Origin: Neodiprion pinetum | Lineage: Eukaryota > Arthropoda > Insecta > Hymenoptera > Diprionidae | DNA length: 64,000 nucleotides | Reading direction: 5' to 3' | Assembly (NCBI RefSeq): GCF_021155775.2 | Contig: NC_060233.1 | Span: forward strand, 37,789,077 to 37,853,076 | In this document: one piece after another, positions 38,101-50,200 of the stretch | How positions within the stretch are numbered: the first letter of the stretch is position 1 | Layout: each line of letters begins with the position of its first letter | Program-made: the position numbers and the translations under genes | Notes under the pieces: generated by a model | The model's database searches: none | Seen by the model: the letters and a program-made list of their open reading frames with translations, nothing else | What the model was told of the DNA's origin: nothing

Positions 38101-41100
38101 CTCCTATAGCTCATGCCTGCCCTTATTTCTGTTCCCGTCTATCCGAAGATGTACGGCAGGCGGTGCGCGGGTGTGTAGTTTTAACGAAACGACGTCCGAT
38201 GCGACTGATAAAAGAGACACCGCACCCATCTGCCGAGCTCCGACACTTTCTACGCACTGTTTCACCCCGTTGCGTGCGACATCCAACTTATACTACTATG
38301 TAAGTAAGTATTCGTATCTCCTAGATAAAGTCAGCGATCCACCCTTCTCTGTGCAGCTTGACTTCTCTGGTGTCTTTTTTATTATTATAAATAGCTACGG
38401 AGAGAAACCACGTCGCTATTTGTTGAGACTATAAGAGAAAATTAGATTGAACAGTAAAGCTGTTGCTTTTGTTGCGTTTCTTCAGAGTCGCCGACTCCGT
38501 AATCACCGCGATTTTATATTCTTATAAGATTCTTAAAAAATATTAGTAAATTCCGAGAAAATGTGAAGAGCTTTATTTTATTATTCTCTTGAGATTTTCA
38601 ATTCTTGTCCCGAGTAATGTCTTTTTCTAGCCCTTCTTTCTTTTCTTCCTTGTAACAAATTCTTGTTCATTAACCAAGTAAATGAGTCCTGCAGGGAGAC
38701 GAGCCAGCCGGCAAACAACGTAGACGGCGGAGCGGCTCGGTGAGAGTTGCATATTGGCGTCGCGTCCCCGCGATATTTTCTTGCGACACGAAACGCGACG
38801 CCCGGCGTCGCGGCGTCCATATTTAAGACCTTTCTAATTACCCGCCTTCGCGTACCTCTACCGAGTAAAAGGTGGACGCCCGTAGTGGCTGCAGCACTAT
38901 TTCCCGTATTGCGAAGAGATTTGCACGCTTTCTTACGTGAGCGGGCAGCTTAATCCGCTCATTCTGTTTACCGTTTGTTTTCCCTGCCGTTCAACCCAAC
39001 CCGGCTACCCTTAAGCTCCGTAAGGTCGGTGCCTACATGTATGCGGGTCGATTAAATGAAATCGAGAAATCACCCGGCGAATATTGAAGGAAAAAATTTA
39101 ATCAAGACGGAAACACTATAAGTGGATAAATGGATTGGTTTAATCGAATGAAACGCCAGTTTATTGACATCAATTTGAATTTAACATTCGTTTCATTGTG
39201 AATTAAGTTTCATAACATTTTTTAAGGTCCGCAAAAATGCAATTCAACCAGAGACATATTTATATAGCTTATTTTAGGTGCTACGATAAATTGCTCGATA
39301 CATTTCTCCAGGTGACGTTAGTGGAAAAAATAACTGTCGAGATTCGTACGCGTGAGTTCTTCGTACAGATTGAATAATCATAATTCACGATGATCTCTTA
39401 CAATAGAGTTATACTCGACAATCTTCGAGACTTGCATTTCCGTATCAATTTCAGAATCAAGACACGTCACAGCGATCTGATTCGAGATTAAAAGATAAAT
39501 ATATCGGGTACATTTATAACGGAGGATTATTCAGACCGGAAGCAGATCTCGGCGTAGCTTTCGAGTTTGAAATACGACAAGTGTTTAGATCGTGTGAGCG
39601 ATCGAAGTGGTGCGAAAACCCGGACGACGAATAATCCGATTAGTGAAAAAATACATTCTCCGTAATTCGAACCTTCATTTAAAAAGTTTCATTTTTATTT
39701 TCATAAACTTTGGAAAACTAAACTTGTTACCTCACGGTGGCTCACGGTAAGAGGCACTCTGCAGCAAAACTAAGAAGTAGGTATACGGACATAACAGAAA
39801 TAACCGTTCCGAGACTCGGTCTCTTTCATCCGATGGACGAGACTACACGGCAAAGAACGAACGAGAGGAAAGATAAGGTGCAGCATCGGCTTAGAACGGG
39901 ATGGGAGAGTTTAGGTCAGGTTAGTTTTAGACAGGGTAAAGTTTCGATGCAGAAAACCAGAGAGAGAACTATCGAAAAAGTTCGGGGTGCCGCTGCGGGC
40001 TGCACTTCGAACGAGATCCCGCACTTTTCACCCCTCCCACGCCACGCCGGCACTGCGACACGTTCGTCGTTTCAGGAAAAAGCTTAAATTCCACGTGGCA
40101 TTCGGAATAACGATAAAAAAACTCTAGCTTCTCACCCTACGACGATTAATATCTGCCGGCTTAATATTCCGAGGCTGTAAAACCGGCTGAATATTAACGC
40201 TCGACTGAACTCTGTCAAATATTTTCGAAACTCCATTTTTTAACACCGGTCACATCCAGCACTGCTCCAGCAAAAAAAAGTTGCGAACTTGAAGATTGAA
40301 AACACATTGAAACTGGCGAATCGAGCACCGTTAGTTTCGGTATGTTGAATCTCTTATCAAACGCGTTTCACTTTCACTGTGTGAATTCTAGATTTCTTTG
40401 GTTTGTTTGTTTTTTTTTTCTTTGATATTCTTCCGTATTTCTTGAACGATCTATCGCAAAAATTACCGTCGTAATTATCAACTGTGACAGGATAATCACT
40501 CACCCGGACGATTTTACGAACATGGTAGATATGACTTGGAGCGTTTCGCATGACGAAGTGTTTTCAAACTCGAGGATTAACACGCACGCGTAGTATAAAC
40601 TATAACTCTGGATCAGAATTGCAGAAAGAAATTGATGTACCGAAATCAGATTAGTCTGCAAAGTACAATCAGCACAATTTAACATTCAATTTCGACACGT
40701 TTATGGAATCAAGATTTCTATATAAAATTCATTACCTTCCTGTCTTCTTGCTGCAGTGACATTTATATTGAAATTGTAGAAACTAGAAAAGTCGTCATAT
40801 TTTTTTATCGAATAGAATCACAGCCCATCGCCTCCGTGCGACAAGAAAAAAAAATGTTTATTCCGCCAGATTATCGTCACCGGAATAAATTTTCGGAAGA
40901 ATAATCCCCGGCTTTATTACCACCCATCTACACTCACTTCACGGGGTTTCCGTGTTCGGATTGAGGCACGATGGAAGTTGTGTCGTAACTTATTGAGCCC
41001 AAGTGGGAGGGAAGAGGAAGGGTTTGGTCGGTGATGCGAGCAGATTACAATGATGGATGAAACGGGGCTGGTGGTAAAGGGTGAGCTGACCTCGACATCG

Positions 41101-44100
41101 AGAGCTCCGCACCCCTCAAGTTATATCCCAGTGCATGTGTACGCGCAGCTGAGTACAAGTTGTCGGAAAGCCCGTCGATCTCATTGGCGAACAGCGAGTT
41201 CAATTGACGCCGCGATGCTTTGGCGAAGGTCGGAAAAAAATCGGTAGACGCTATCCTTGATCGTCGAGAACAACCAACATCTGGCAGTCACGCGTCCCAC
41301 GTGAAAATAAAAAACGAGGAAAGAAGAGTAAGAAAAGTAAGAGGTTGCAAATTACCGATTTTGTCTATAAATCATAGATACGCTTCTAACTGTATATTAT
41401 ACCGATAAGTTTTTTATCGCGCTGCGGAAAGTTATTGACAATTTTCTACTCTCGAGACATTTCATTTCACCACTACGGGTGAAAAGAAACTAGTTGAAAA
41501 AGAGCGAAGAAACACATGATACGAAAAGATAGCGTGGGTGAACTTGAACAAGATCTATACGGGCCAATATCATTAAAGTTGTAGGAAAGGTTGGCTGACC
41601 GTAGGATCTCCGTCCCAGACATCGCAACAAGCAGTATGTCTCTATAAGGAGAGACTCTGGCGTTAGGCACGTGTTAGGCGAGTCTTCGATTTCTCTGGAT
41701 TTATTTCTATGCGTTCGAAGCAGGGAAAGGGCCGGGCTTATATTGCGTACTAGGGTACGAAAAATGGAGTCCCCTATCGGACAGGTATTGCCTATTTGTC
41801 CTTATATTAGAACCTCCCTGCAGTTTTAAGTGGTAGCGACACGCAGCGCTATTCTTCTCACTCGAAATGGAGAATTTCGTTAAAAAAAGCTACCAAGTCA
41901 GGGAGGATCGGAGTTGCCTAGACGCTGACGTACCTCGTCCCTCCGATATTTTTCCACTCCGTTATCGTTATCCGTCGCAATTTCATCAACTTTTTCAACT
42001 ACCCACAATTTTTTTCATTTTCCGGCTGATTCTCGTCTCGTTCCAACACGTCGCAACGAATTTAAATTCGGAATCTCAATCCTCACCGACGTCTCTAATA
42101 TCAACACTCTGCGGTTCGCGTACCGACGCAGACGCGCAATTACCCTTTGCTATCTCACGTTTCTCGTTATCAGACTCCCACATACCTGAATTCCTGGATC
42201 AGCAGCTCGAGGCGCGCCCGACGACCAATGGACCACATGGACGTACCATTGGAAGCAAAAAGAGAACTCAAAATGCATCGACCTTTGCTGAAATTTTTTA
42301 ACTTATAAACCAGAAACGACGTGGTCTGATAGAAAAAAAAAAAAAACACCGAGTGCCAAGTCACTGCAACCGGCATATCGAAGAGGACGCAGAGCTGACG
42401 GATGGATCGAACGTGCAGCCAGAGGGTTGTTGAAGCGCGAATTGCAGATACTCGCGTCTTCGTTCGGTGGTCAGTAGGCGCTTGTTACTCAACCCCAGGG
42501 GATTTTGGGAAATAAAAATTCATTCCCTGTCAAATCGACGGAAGTGTAAGCCTGTCGGATGACACGTGATTTACAGGGTCGATCCTACTCGAGCAGCTTA
42601 CTACTACTCGTCGACTGTTTTCATCCCCAGGTCCTGCATACCCCGAGGTGTGTACGTAGGTGTACGGAGGTTCGTACGTCGCCACCGGGTCGCCGGACAC
42701 CCGCGTGATCACCCTGCAGTACCGGTATAAAATTGCGTTTTCAGACCGCCCTATTAATCCCACGTCAGGGAAATCTAGCCCGCCTATCCAGCCCCTATGT
42801 TATTAACCTGTACCTACCATCCACTTCTGCATATAAATAGTTTTACACGTTACCTACACACCTGGCTCATCGTAGGCGTCGTCGGCGTCCGCTGCTGCAC
42901 CTATAGATCGGACTTTTTACCCGAACGTGCAGGAAATTGACACTGCAATGATGTATAGGTGTAACGTATATATATATACATATCTCTTCTACAAAGTGAT
43001 AATTGAGCTTTCAGAATCCGCGCTGGAACGAACGAGGAAAATATCGCTGGACCTCCGCGTAATTCCTTATGCATTTTTATTCACGTTTTTAATTCTCCTA
43101 TTCTTTATATCCCCTCTATTTAAATTCATTCGTGACTTTTTTTTTCATATCAATCCCATTTCCTCGTTTTTATCACGTGAAGCGTTATTATAATTTCACC
43201 GGGCTTCTCTACAATGCTTACACCGATTCGCCGACAAACTATTGTTTTCATTGGACAAGGCATCTCCGGTGTTATTACAGTGGTTCTCAAAATATCACAG
43301 ATCCGTCATACTCCCGTTGCAGGAAACAGCTTATGGGAATTTCTCACCGTTGGGAATACACTCTGCATGACGATGGGAAATTTGAATTGCACGGAAACTA
43401 GTTACGGCCAGACAGATGTGAAATTGACTTCATGGCTACGTTTTTAAAAAGAAAAGAAAATACAATCATAGATAGAATTTGTCTTTGTCGCTGAGGGTGG
43501 GTGAAATATTTCAGGAGATGGTAAACGTTAGTAAAAAGTAAGCAACGAATCACAGTGAGAATAACATGCAGGATTACGGTTACAGAAAGAACAGAAGACG
43601 ATGCCAAGACTATTTTTTTTTTTTTTTTTTTTTTTTAAATCAAAAAATAGAATGAAGCAGGGATGTCATTGATAACACGGAGACAGGCGTCCCTGTGAAA
43701 AGAGAATTGGAAAAAGAAATCATCTGAATCAAGAGGCAACGAGAAAGCGAGAGAATTAAGAAGACGCTGCAAAAAGAACGGTAGAAACCGGAAAGTAGAA
43801 AAGAACGTTAGCGATTGGACACGCCTTGACTTTATTCCTGGATCGTCTGTAGCTCCATTTCCTGACTTGGGTGGCGTTTAATCGAATTACAGGCAATCCT
43901 TTCGAGTGGACGAGAAAAAGAAGAAAGGACCGGGACGAGGAGGATCGGGCTAATTACGCGCAAACGAGATAGAAGCGGATTAAAAATATATCAGGAGCGA
44001 AGGGACGGTTGACGGATGGCTGCCGGACACGGACTTCAACCTGGGAAAACCTTCGGCCCAACCGGCCGCCTTAGCCTCGTAAGTTTTGGACTCTGGTCCA

Positions 44101-45980
44101 CCGCCCGCAGGTCCACCGAGGCGTGCTGGGAATTCAATCGCGAGCCTCACTGGCAATCTCTTGAAATCTCCGGCAGGTTTTTGCTCCCGGGTTGGATGCC
44201 AATCCCGCGGGTTTGCCGTAAGCGATCCTTTGAATGCCCCTGATTTTTTCTGACTCGGTATAATTCTACAGACCTTTAATTCCACGAAACTATCAGGAAA
44301 CACCGCTTATGCGTGCATAATATAGCGAAAATTTACGACTTTACATTTACGTTCAAAAGCTCCGTTTATTCGTTCACCGAATCCGAATTTTACTCCAAAA
44401 AATTAAAAAACTTCCCTTAACCTGCAAAAGAATGGCACGATTACGACGTACCACCGTCGTTAAATTTATTGCACGTGTTCAGTCTAACGACAGAAGCGCG
44501 CGGCAGATGAGCAACAATTACAGTAGAACAACAAGGAAACTCGTTGATCGTCTGTGGACAGTATGGAATGGAAATGGGGAAGGCGGAAGGGAGGGAGGGA
44601 GGGTCGGAGTGGCAAAGTGGGTGGCATCAATCAACCCTTAAGCTATTAACGCCCTTCACTCACCCCGACCTCCGTTGGCTACCCTCTTCCTCGTGGAGAG
44701 AAGTAGGCATACCTACCCCGAAATCGGGGATCAGGACTGAGTCGGGGTGGCTTGTTTAGTCCTTGTCGAACAGAGGGTGGTGTACAGAGTTCCATAACGC
44801 GATTAGGCCGATTGACGGCTTGATTGGAGTCGATGTGACCGCACCTTGGATTGACGTTGCAATGAAAATGGAATCCTTTCAGGCTTTGACCAACGCGTTT
44901 ATGCTCTCTATGGTTCCAGCTACGTCATTTCCTGCACCCTTTTTGTCCTGCAGACGCTTTTACACACGCCAACTCGCCCGCCCCGCCAAACGGCGAATGT
45001 TGATCGGGGGACGAGGCGAGAAATGGTTCAACAACTCCGGCGGGTCTGCTCGTGATAAGCGGGTGATTAATTAGAAAGTTAGCAGTTAATGCCGGCGGAG
45101 CGCATCGGCAATATCGCGGCCACGGTTCCCCTTCTTTATTCGGTACGTTATGCTCGGAGGTCGACTTCGTCCAAACCGGGTTTCCGCACTTCTGCAAGCT
45201 CTCGACCGCTGACGTCTGGCCCGCCTGACCGTTGCAAGCCATGGCAGCAGACTTACAGCTGCTGGCCGCCGAACAACGCCGTGATTTATACCCCAAGTGT
45301 TTTGCTCCAAGCTATACCCGGCAACTAATAAAACGCGGAAAGAACAATCTTGCACTGACGGCTTGAACGAGGAGCAAAAAACGTACGTCGAGAGAAACCG
45401 GGGACGAGGAAAGGGACGTTAGACAGACGTGGCAATTAAGAAGAGAATCTTCTCTAAAACACGATCTTTTCACCTATACACACTATACCTATGTTTATGT
45501 TGTGCAATACACACAGAATCTGGAAAAGAGTATACATCTGTGTAGCTTATTATACTCACGACATGTGTTTTAAGTGGCTCGGACGAATTTTCACGAGTCG
45601 AGAACTTCTACAGACTCATGAGGTGAGGTCGCTGGGTTTAAATAAATATATTTATATTGCGAAAGGGCCGATAAGCCTCGATTGCATGGAAGTATGCAAT
45701 ATGCGTAAAATTCTGTGAAAAATCCGGCCTCGGATAAAAAAAAAAAAATTGCCCGGAAGATGAAAATCTGAAAATTGCACCAACCAACCCCGGATTTGAC
45801 CCGTGCAGTGGAAAATGCGGTAAATAAATTGTTACACGTACGCTCGGCTGACTAGCTGTACCAATCGCTCTGCAGCTACGATTGGGAACTTTTTTTGTGG
45901 CGCCAAATTGCGTCACGTTCGTTATAAAATATTTTTTGGTTGATGTTGTTGAGTAAGAGAGGAGATAGGTGTTTTAATAT
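35111..45980. other. Intergenic stretch without recognisable genes
   Basis: No frame on either strand shows a known domain, a signal peptide with splice support, or protein-like composition. Content is mixed DNA with A-rich and T-rich tracts (about 35731-35780, 43613-43636) and frequent short TATA/TACC motifs. The open frames at 36756-37085, 37112-37495 and 41867-42301 are long only by chance as far as I can judge. Sequences 3' of a transcription-factor gene may contain enhancers, but none can be pointed to from this sequence alone. Confidence 0.5.
43613..43636. repeat. Poly-T run (24 T)
   Basis: Uninterrupted homopolymer. Read on the - strand it is a poly-A of 24, but no retroposed sequence was recognised beside it. 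Confidence 0.9.
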
Positions 45981-45985
45981 TTAAC

Positions 45986-45991
45986 TTTATT
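45986..45991 (-). terminator. Candidate poly(A) signal of the small secreted-peptide gene
   Basis: TTTATT on the + strand is AATAAA on the - strand, about 670 bases beyond the stop at 46660-46662. It is the nearest canonical hexamer seen. Variant signals closer to the stop are possible. Confidence 0.25.
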
Positions 45992-46659
45992 ACGATTGCT
46001 AGGTTACGCAGATATGCAGTTTGCGCTGTGAAATTTTCGTTCAAAAAATATAATCAGTTTCCGGTGAGAGCGTTGCACGCGTTTGTCTTTCGATCGAAAC
46101 CAAAGCAGGGGTGAGACGAGACGGAGCATATTCTAGCCACTGGATGTCGCTGAAATTAAAAGTTTAATCGATGTTTCAGACATATTTTCGAACGATTGGG
46201 ATAATTCATTACTATGTTTAACGTGAAACTCACAATCGGATGAGCAATTTAAGCGATATGAACTGATCCAGGGTGCTCAATACCGTATTGTTTGCAAATA
46301 TTTCCGAACCTGCTGAAAGTTCTTTCATACAGAATTGAACATAATGTGATAGTTTGTATGCGCGATGTCTCGGAACTTAGTCACAGAGCCGTTATCGCGT
46401 TACGAGATATCTTGCCGCAATTGATTTAACCAGTTCAGGGTAGTTTTCAAATCAGATTACGCGGCGAACGTTCCTGAAAATTGAATTCGTTCGTGTGCTC
46501 CGCGTAATACATGTCGTCGCAATTCGCTGTATACCTTGGACGACGAAATCACAACTCGAATACCTGCGAAAAATTCTCGAACTTATTAGAGGAGCACGAA
46601 TTCATTGAACATCAAAATTGATAACGGAATTAAGCCCCTGAAGGATGGAAAGCGTTACG

Positions 46660-46740
46660 TTAGTATTCATACCAACCATTGGTAGGTGGAGACGGAGGTG
46701 GCGGAGGACCTCCTGCGTGTCCTGGAGGACCTCCCGGAGG
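46660..46740 (-). CDS. Candidate small secreted Pro/Gly-rich peptide, terminal exon
   Basis: On the - strand the acceptor gtcgcgtcatcag ends at 46741. The exon then encodes 26 residues and TAA: PPGGPPGHAGG, then PPPPPSPPTNGWYEY. In this frame the Pro codons use CCT, CCG and CCA and the Gly codons GGA and GGT. Variation is thus confined to third positions while the first two stay CC or GG, which is what selection on the amino acids produces. Phase 0 matches the signal exon at 47077-47130. The tail has no Cys and little charge, so it is neither a disulfide peptide nor a typical cationic antimicrobial peptide. A structural or cuticle/secretion role, or a precursor, is possible. No family was recognised. 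A different acceptor (ttttttaacaacag, ending at 46786) would give another open frame, so the exact splice is unproven. Confidence 0.45.
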   Translation of the reverse strand, partial: PPGGPPGHAGGPPPPPSPPTNGWYEY

Positions 46741-47076
46741 CTGATGACGCGACGAAACGCCAAAAGTCTTGAGCTTAATCGAAACTGTTGTTAAAAAATT
46801 GGATGGTTTTGTAATCGTCAAAAAATTACATTTTACTACGATTTGAAAGTCTAGAACAACTTATATTTGAAAATTGTTGTATATTAACTGTGTGTTTGAG
46901 AAGACTATAGACGTAATCACCATAGACGATCGAACAAACAATAATCGAATAACAATACAGAAGGAAATTGACAATGAAACTTTTCAAGTTTACATCGCGA
47001 CTGTGATATCCAATTTCATAAATAAATCAATGAATATTGAACTATTTAATACGTATTCATAGTCAAGACTATTTAC
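46741..47076 (-). other. Phase-0 intron of the candidate secreted-peptide gene
   Basis: On the - strand it runs from gtaaat to gcgtcatcag, 336 bp and AT-rich with stops in all frames. It also contains an alternative acceptor at 46787-46788. A further short exon inside cannot be excluded. Confidence 0.4.
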
Positions 47077-47130
47077 CGTAGCTTGGAATAGGAATAATAC
47101 CACGAACAGACAGATCGAGAAGAGCTTCAT
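47077..47130 (-). CDS. Candidate small secreted Pro/Gly-rich peptide, signal-peptide exon
   Basis: On the - strand ATG at 47130 opens 18 codons, MKLFSICLFVVLFLFQAT, a textbook secretion signal: Lys after Met, an unbroken hydrophobic core of about 13 residues, then QA as a likely cleavage context. The donor is gtaaat at 47076, in phase 0. A signal exon followed by a short exon coding the mature peptide is the usual layout of small insect secreted peptides. Without splicing the frame reads on for 28 codons (VNSLDYEY...) before a stop, which would also be a plausible secreted product. The ATG lies 36 bases after a TATA box (47166-47172), implying a very short 5' UTR. The full predicted product is 44 residues, about 26-27 after signal cleavage. 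Confidence 0.45.
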
Positions 47131-47165
47131 ATTTACTGTGTAGAAAATCGTAATCCAAACCGTCA

Positions 47166-47172
47166 TTTTATA
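47166..47172 (-). promoter_or_regulatory. TATA box of the candidate secreted-peptide gene
   Basis: TATAAAA on the - strand. About 30 bases downstream lies an initiator-like ACAGT (around 47135-47139), just ahead of the ATG at 47130. The spacing is right for a TATA-driven insect promoter, although the 5' UTR would be only about 7-12 bases. Confidence 0.4.
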
Positions 47173-47209
47173 CATCGGCGCGTTGAAATGAACGTCCGGT
47201 TTCAGCAAT

Positions 47210-50200
47210 TACAGCCACAGTGTTTTGCGACAAATGATAGCGAAAAAACACCCACGCGTCATGAAACAACAAAGTCAACGAAGAATCGTCTAGGTCAGAA
47301 TCATTAGACCCAATACGGATGTTGAAAATATTTAATCTACCCAACAACGCGCAAATGCAAACACTTTAATCGTGGTTGAATATACTGTGTTGAACATGTT
47401 TCCCTGAAATTGCAAAAAGTAAGACTCTCCCTTCGCCCCCGCAGCAGTGGCCGTTGCCAATCTGTCGACCGATTGTCGAGCAGGTCTGCAGGTACATTTT
47501 CTGCCAAACCGTAAACGCCACGACAACGTTGATCCCCTTCTTCGTCATCCAGCGCCTTTCGTCGCACCCCGAGCTTTTACAACTCAGAAATTCTCGCTCA
47601 CCCCTTCGCTTGCTGTGCACGCGCAACGTCGAGTTTCCATTGCATTTAAATAATAAAGCAATAGTTTCTTCCCTCGCGCCATTCCAACTCAATCGGCTCG
47701 AAATCCGACGTCGACGACGTCAAGCGAGCGAGCGACTCGATCGATTCGACGATACAACTTATGCAGAGTCTATGAATTTGGCGATAATTAGCGAGAAATT
47801 AAGGATTCTTTATCCTCGTAGAACCGAGGATTACGAGAGCTCGTAGATAAGGGCGCAGCCCGACTGACTTCCGGTAAGTAAATCGCTGACGATTTGTACA
47901 CGTCCTCAATGTCGTATCCCTCCCTCGATATATATATATATATATATATATATGACTGTTACAAATAATTCATGAGCGTAGTATAATCGCGGAGAAATTA
48001 TACCCACCTCGCTGTTACAAAGATCCATCATAAATGTTAGACACGCTTGCGATTCACACGCACATACACAGAATCTAGGAACCCACGCACTTTGCCTGGG
48101 AACCGCTCTGCGTAGCTAGAGAAACACGATTTATAGGGTGATCTGATTGGCAAGAAAGGGGACCGCCGGGAAATGTTATTATCGCCAACCGGTTGCGTGA
48201 CGAGGTCACTTTTAGAAGTTAACCATATGCATTACACTCTGTGGTCTCGTAATGTACCGGAGGCAAATTCGGAGCGAGGATGCATGCTATGAGAAATGAA
48301 GTGCTAACGATATAAGACGAATCTCTGATTATGAGCTGCGTCAGGAATTTGAAAAAACAACCAGATAAGAATTTTTTTCAAATTCAATTCATAACTAAAA
48401 ATATTTCTAAACATATCGTACAACCGTAACACCGTCTTTCGAAATGCTGGTAAAATCAATTCGAGTATTCAATTAATGAAGGATCTTGCTCCTTGAGTCT
48501 GTATCGAGAAAAGATTTATACTTTCACCACAAGAACACGTTCCTCTAAGTACAATAAATCTACTTACAAATAACCGCTGTACAACGATTAATTGAGAGTT
48601 ACGAGACTGCTCACCTTATATACTCTTATACGTGTACAACTTATTTAAAAGCTTCGTAAATCACAAGTATGCATTCTCGGAGCGGAAATTTATCAGAATA
48701 GTTTCCGATGAGCTTGCAGCATGCACGGTAGCGAACCGCGACTAATGTAATTAGACCGTACAGGGTTGGCTTTTAGAGTGGATATAAGATGAAACCGGTG
48801 TCTATAATTGGGGAGTTTATTTGAAGAAAGTTAAAAGAAAAAAAACAAACAACAAAAAGCCGAGAAATACATTCGGTAAACTCACCTCGCCACCGTAACC
48901 GAAACCGCAGCGTTACGTCGTCCTGGGTATCAACTTCTGCAAGAGCGAGCAGATGGGAATAATCTTATATGCGAGGGGGTGAGTTGCAGGTAAATTTTAT
49001 TCGTCGCCACTCGGCCCCTAACTTTCACTTTACGTGAAACAATTTCGGTGATGTACGGTCATGAATAGCGATGGCAGTCTCGCACTGCGTGGGGCTCGAG
49101 TATCGCGGCACGCAGCATCCGTTTGCAAATGTTTCCCCAGGTTATTTCTACGGGACCACACAGGTATAAGATACAGGGATGCGATGATAGGCGGCGTCGC
49201 ACACTACCTCGCACAGGGTATGCATTGAGGATTCCTGAGTAAAGTCGACCTTAAGTTACGTCAAGTAAAGGAGGGGCCGTGATGTCGGGGAGAATTAAAC
49301 TCGATAACTACTTCGCGCCTCGCTTCTCGCTGTCTCATTGTTGCCCCCCGTTAGAGCCGGTGGTGCGAGTTGATAATTCATCGGCGAGGGGGAGAAAAAA
49401 ATAGAGAAGAGCTTACAAGGGACGAATGAAGGAAATACAGTGTATAATGGATGTAAAGTAGCGGTGAAGTAGTTCAGGGTAACTAGAGTAGTGGAAATGA
49501 GCTTGTTGGGAATAAATAATACGTGGACTACTTTTCATCAGCTATGCGAATGGACCGATGCGATACAATTTTGATATTTAAATACACCTTTCTCCGGCAG
49601 CCTCCCGTTATTACCTACCTCTTTCCATGCGATGGTTAAAAAATTCATTCAATTTCGCCAACCATTACCCGCAGCTATTTTGCAATCCTCTCGGGTACTT
49701 TGACTCCCTTTATTGTGTATATATAGCTCGTGGAAAATGGGGTGTAAATCTTACATCTTTAGTAAATGTGTTTAATAATACGTGTAATCGGGGATATTTG
49801 CCAGACCGGTAGGCAGTCGCCGCCGCCATCCGACAACCAAACCCAGACCCTCCTCCCCGTCATCCTGGTTTTCCAATCCCCCAACCCAACGAAATGTATA
49901 TACGTAAACTTTATAAACAGAGGGGAGTATTAGCTCAAGGAGAGCAGAGGAGAGGAAAGTTAGAAACGAGATCGAGGATTGGAGGAGAAGGGACGACGGG
50001 GTGGTGGAAAAATAAGTAAGGGCTGCGCGAGGAAAGATTTGTCAAGAATTTACTCAACAATTCAAGGGCGTTCCTCCGTACCATTGTGTTTGCTTGTACT
50101 ATACGAGAAAGGGGAAGAAGCCCTTTCTTACTCGAAAGCGTCGCGGGTCGGGGGTTGATGGGAAATAACCGTAAAGCTGTTGGACGAGAAAGGAGGAGTG

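Noticed and set aside
45780..45815. tRNA-like B-box (GGTCAAATCC on the - strand)
   Set aside because: It lacks a base of the consensus, and no matching acceptor stem, D arm or anticodon arm could be built around it.
46656..46745. + strand reading of the Pro/Gly segment (VGGDGGGGGPPACPGG...)
   Set aside because: Also open, but the better splice sites, signal exon, TATA box and third-position codon variation are all on the - strand.
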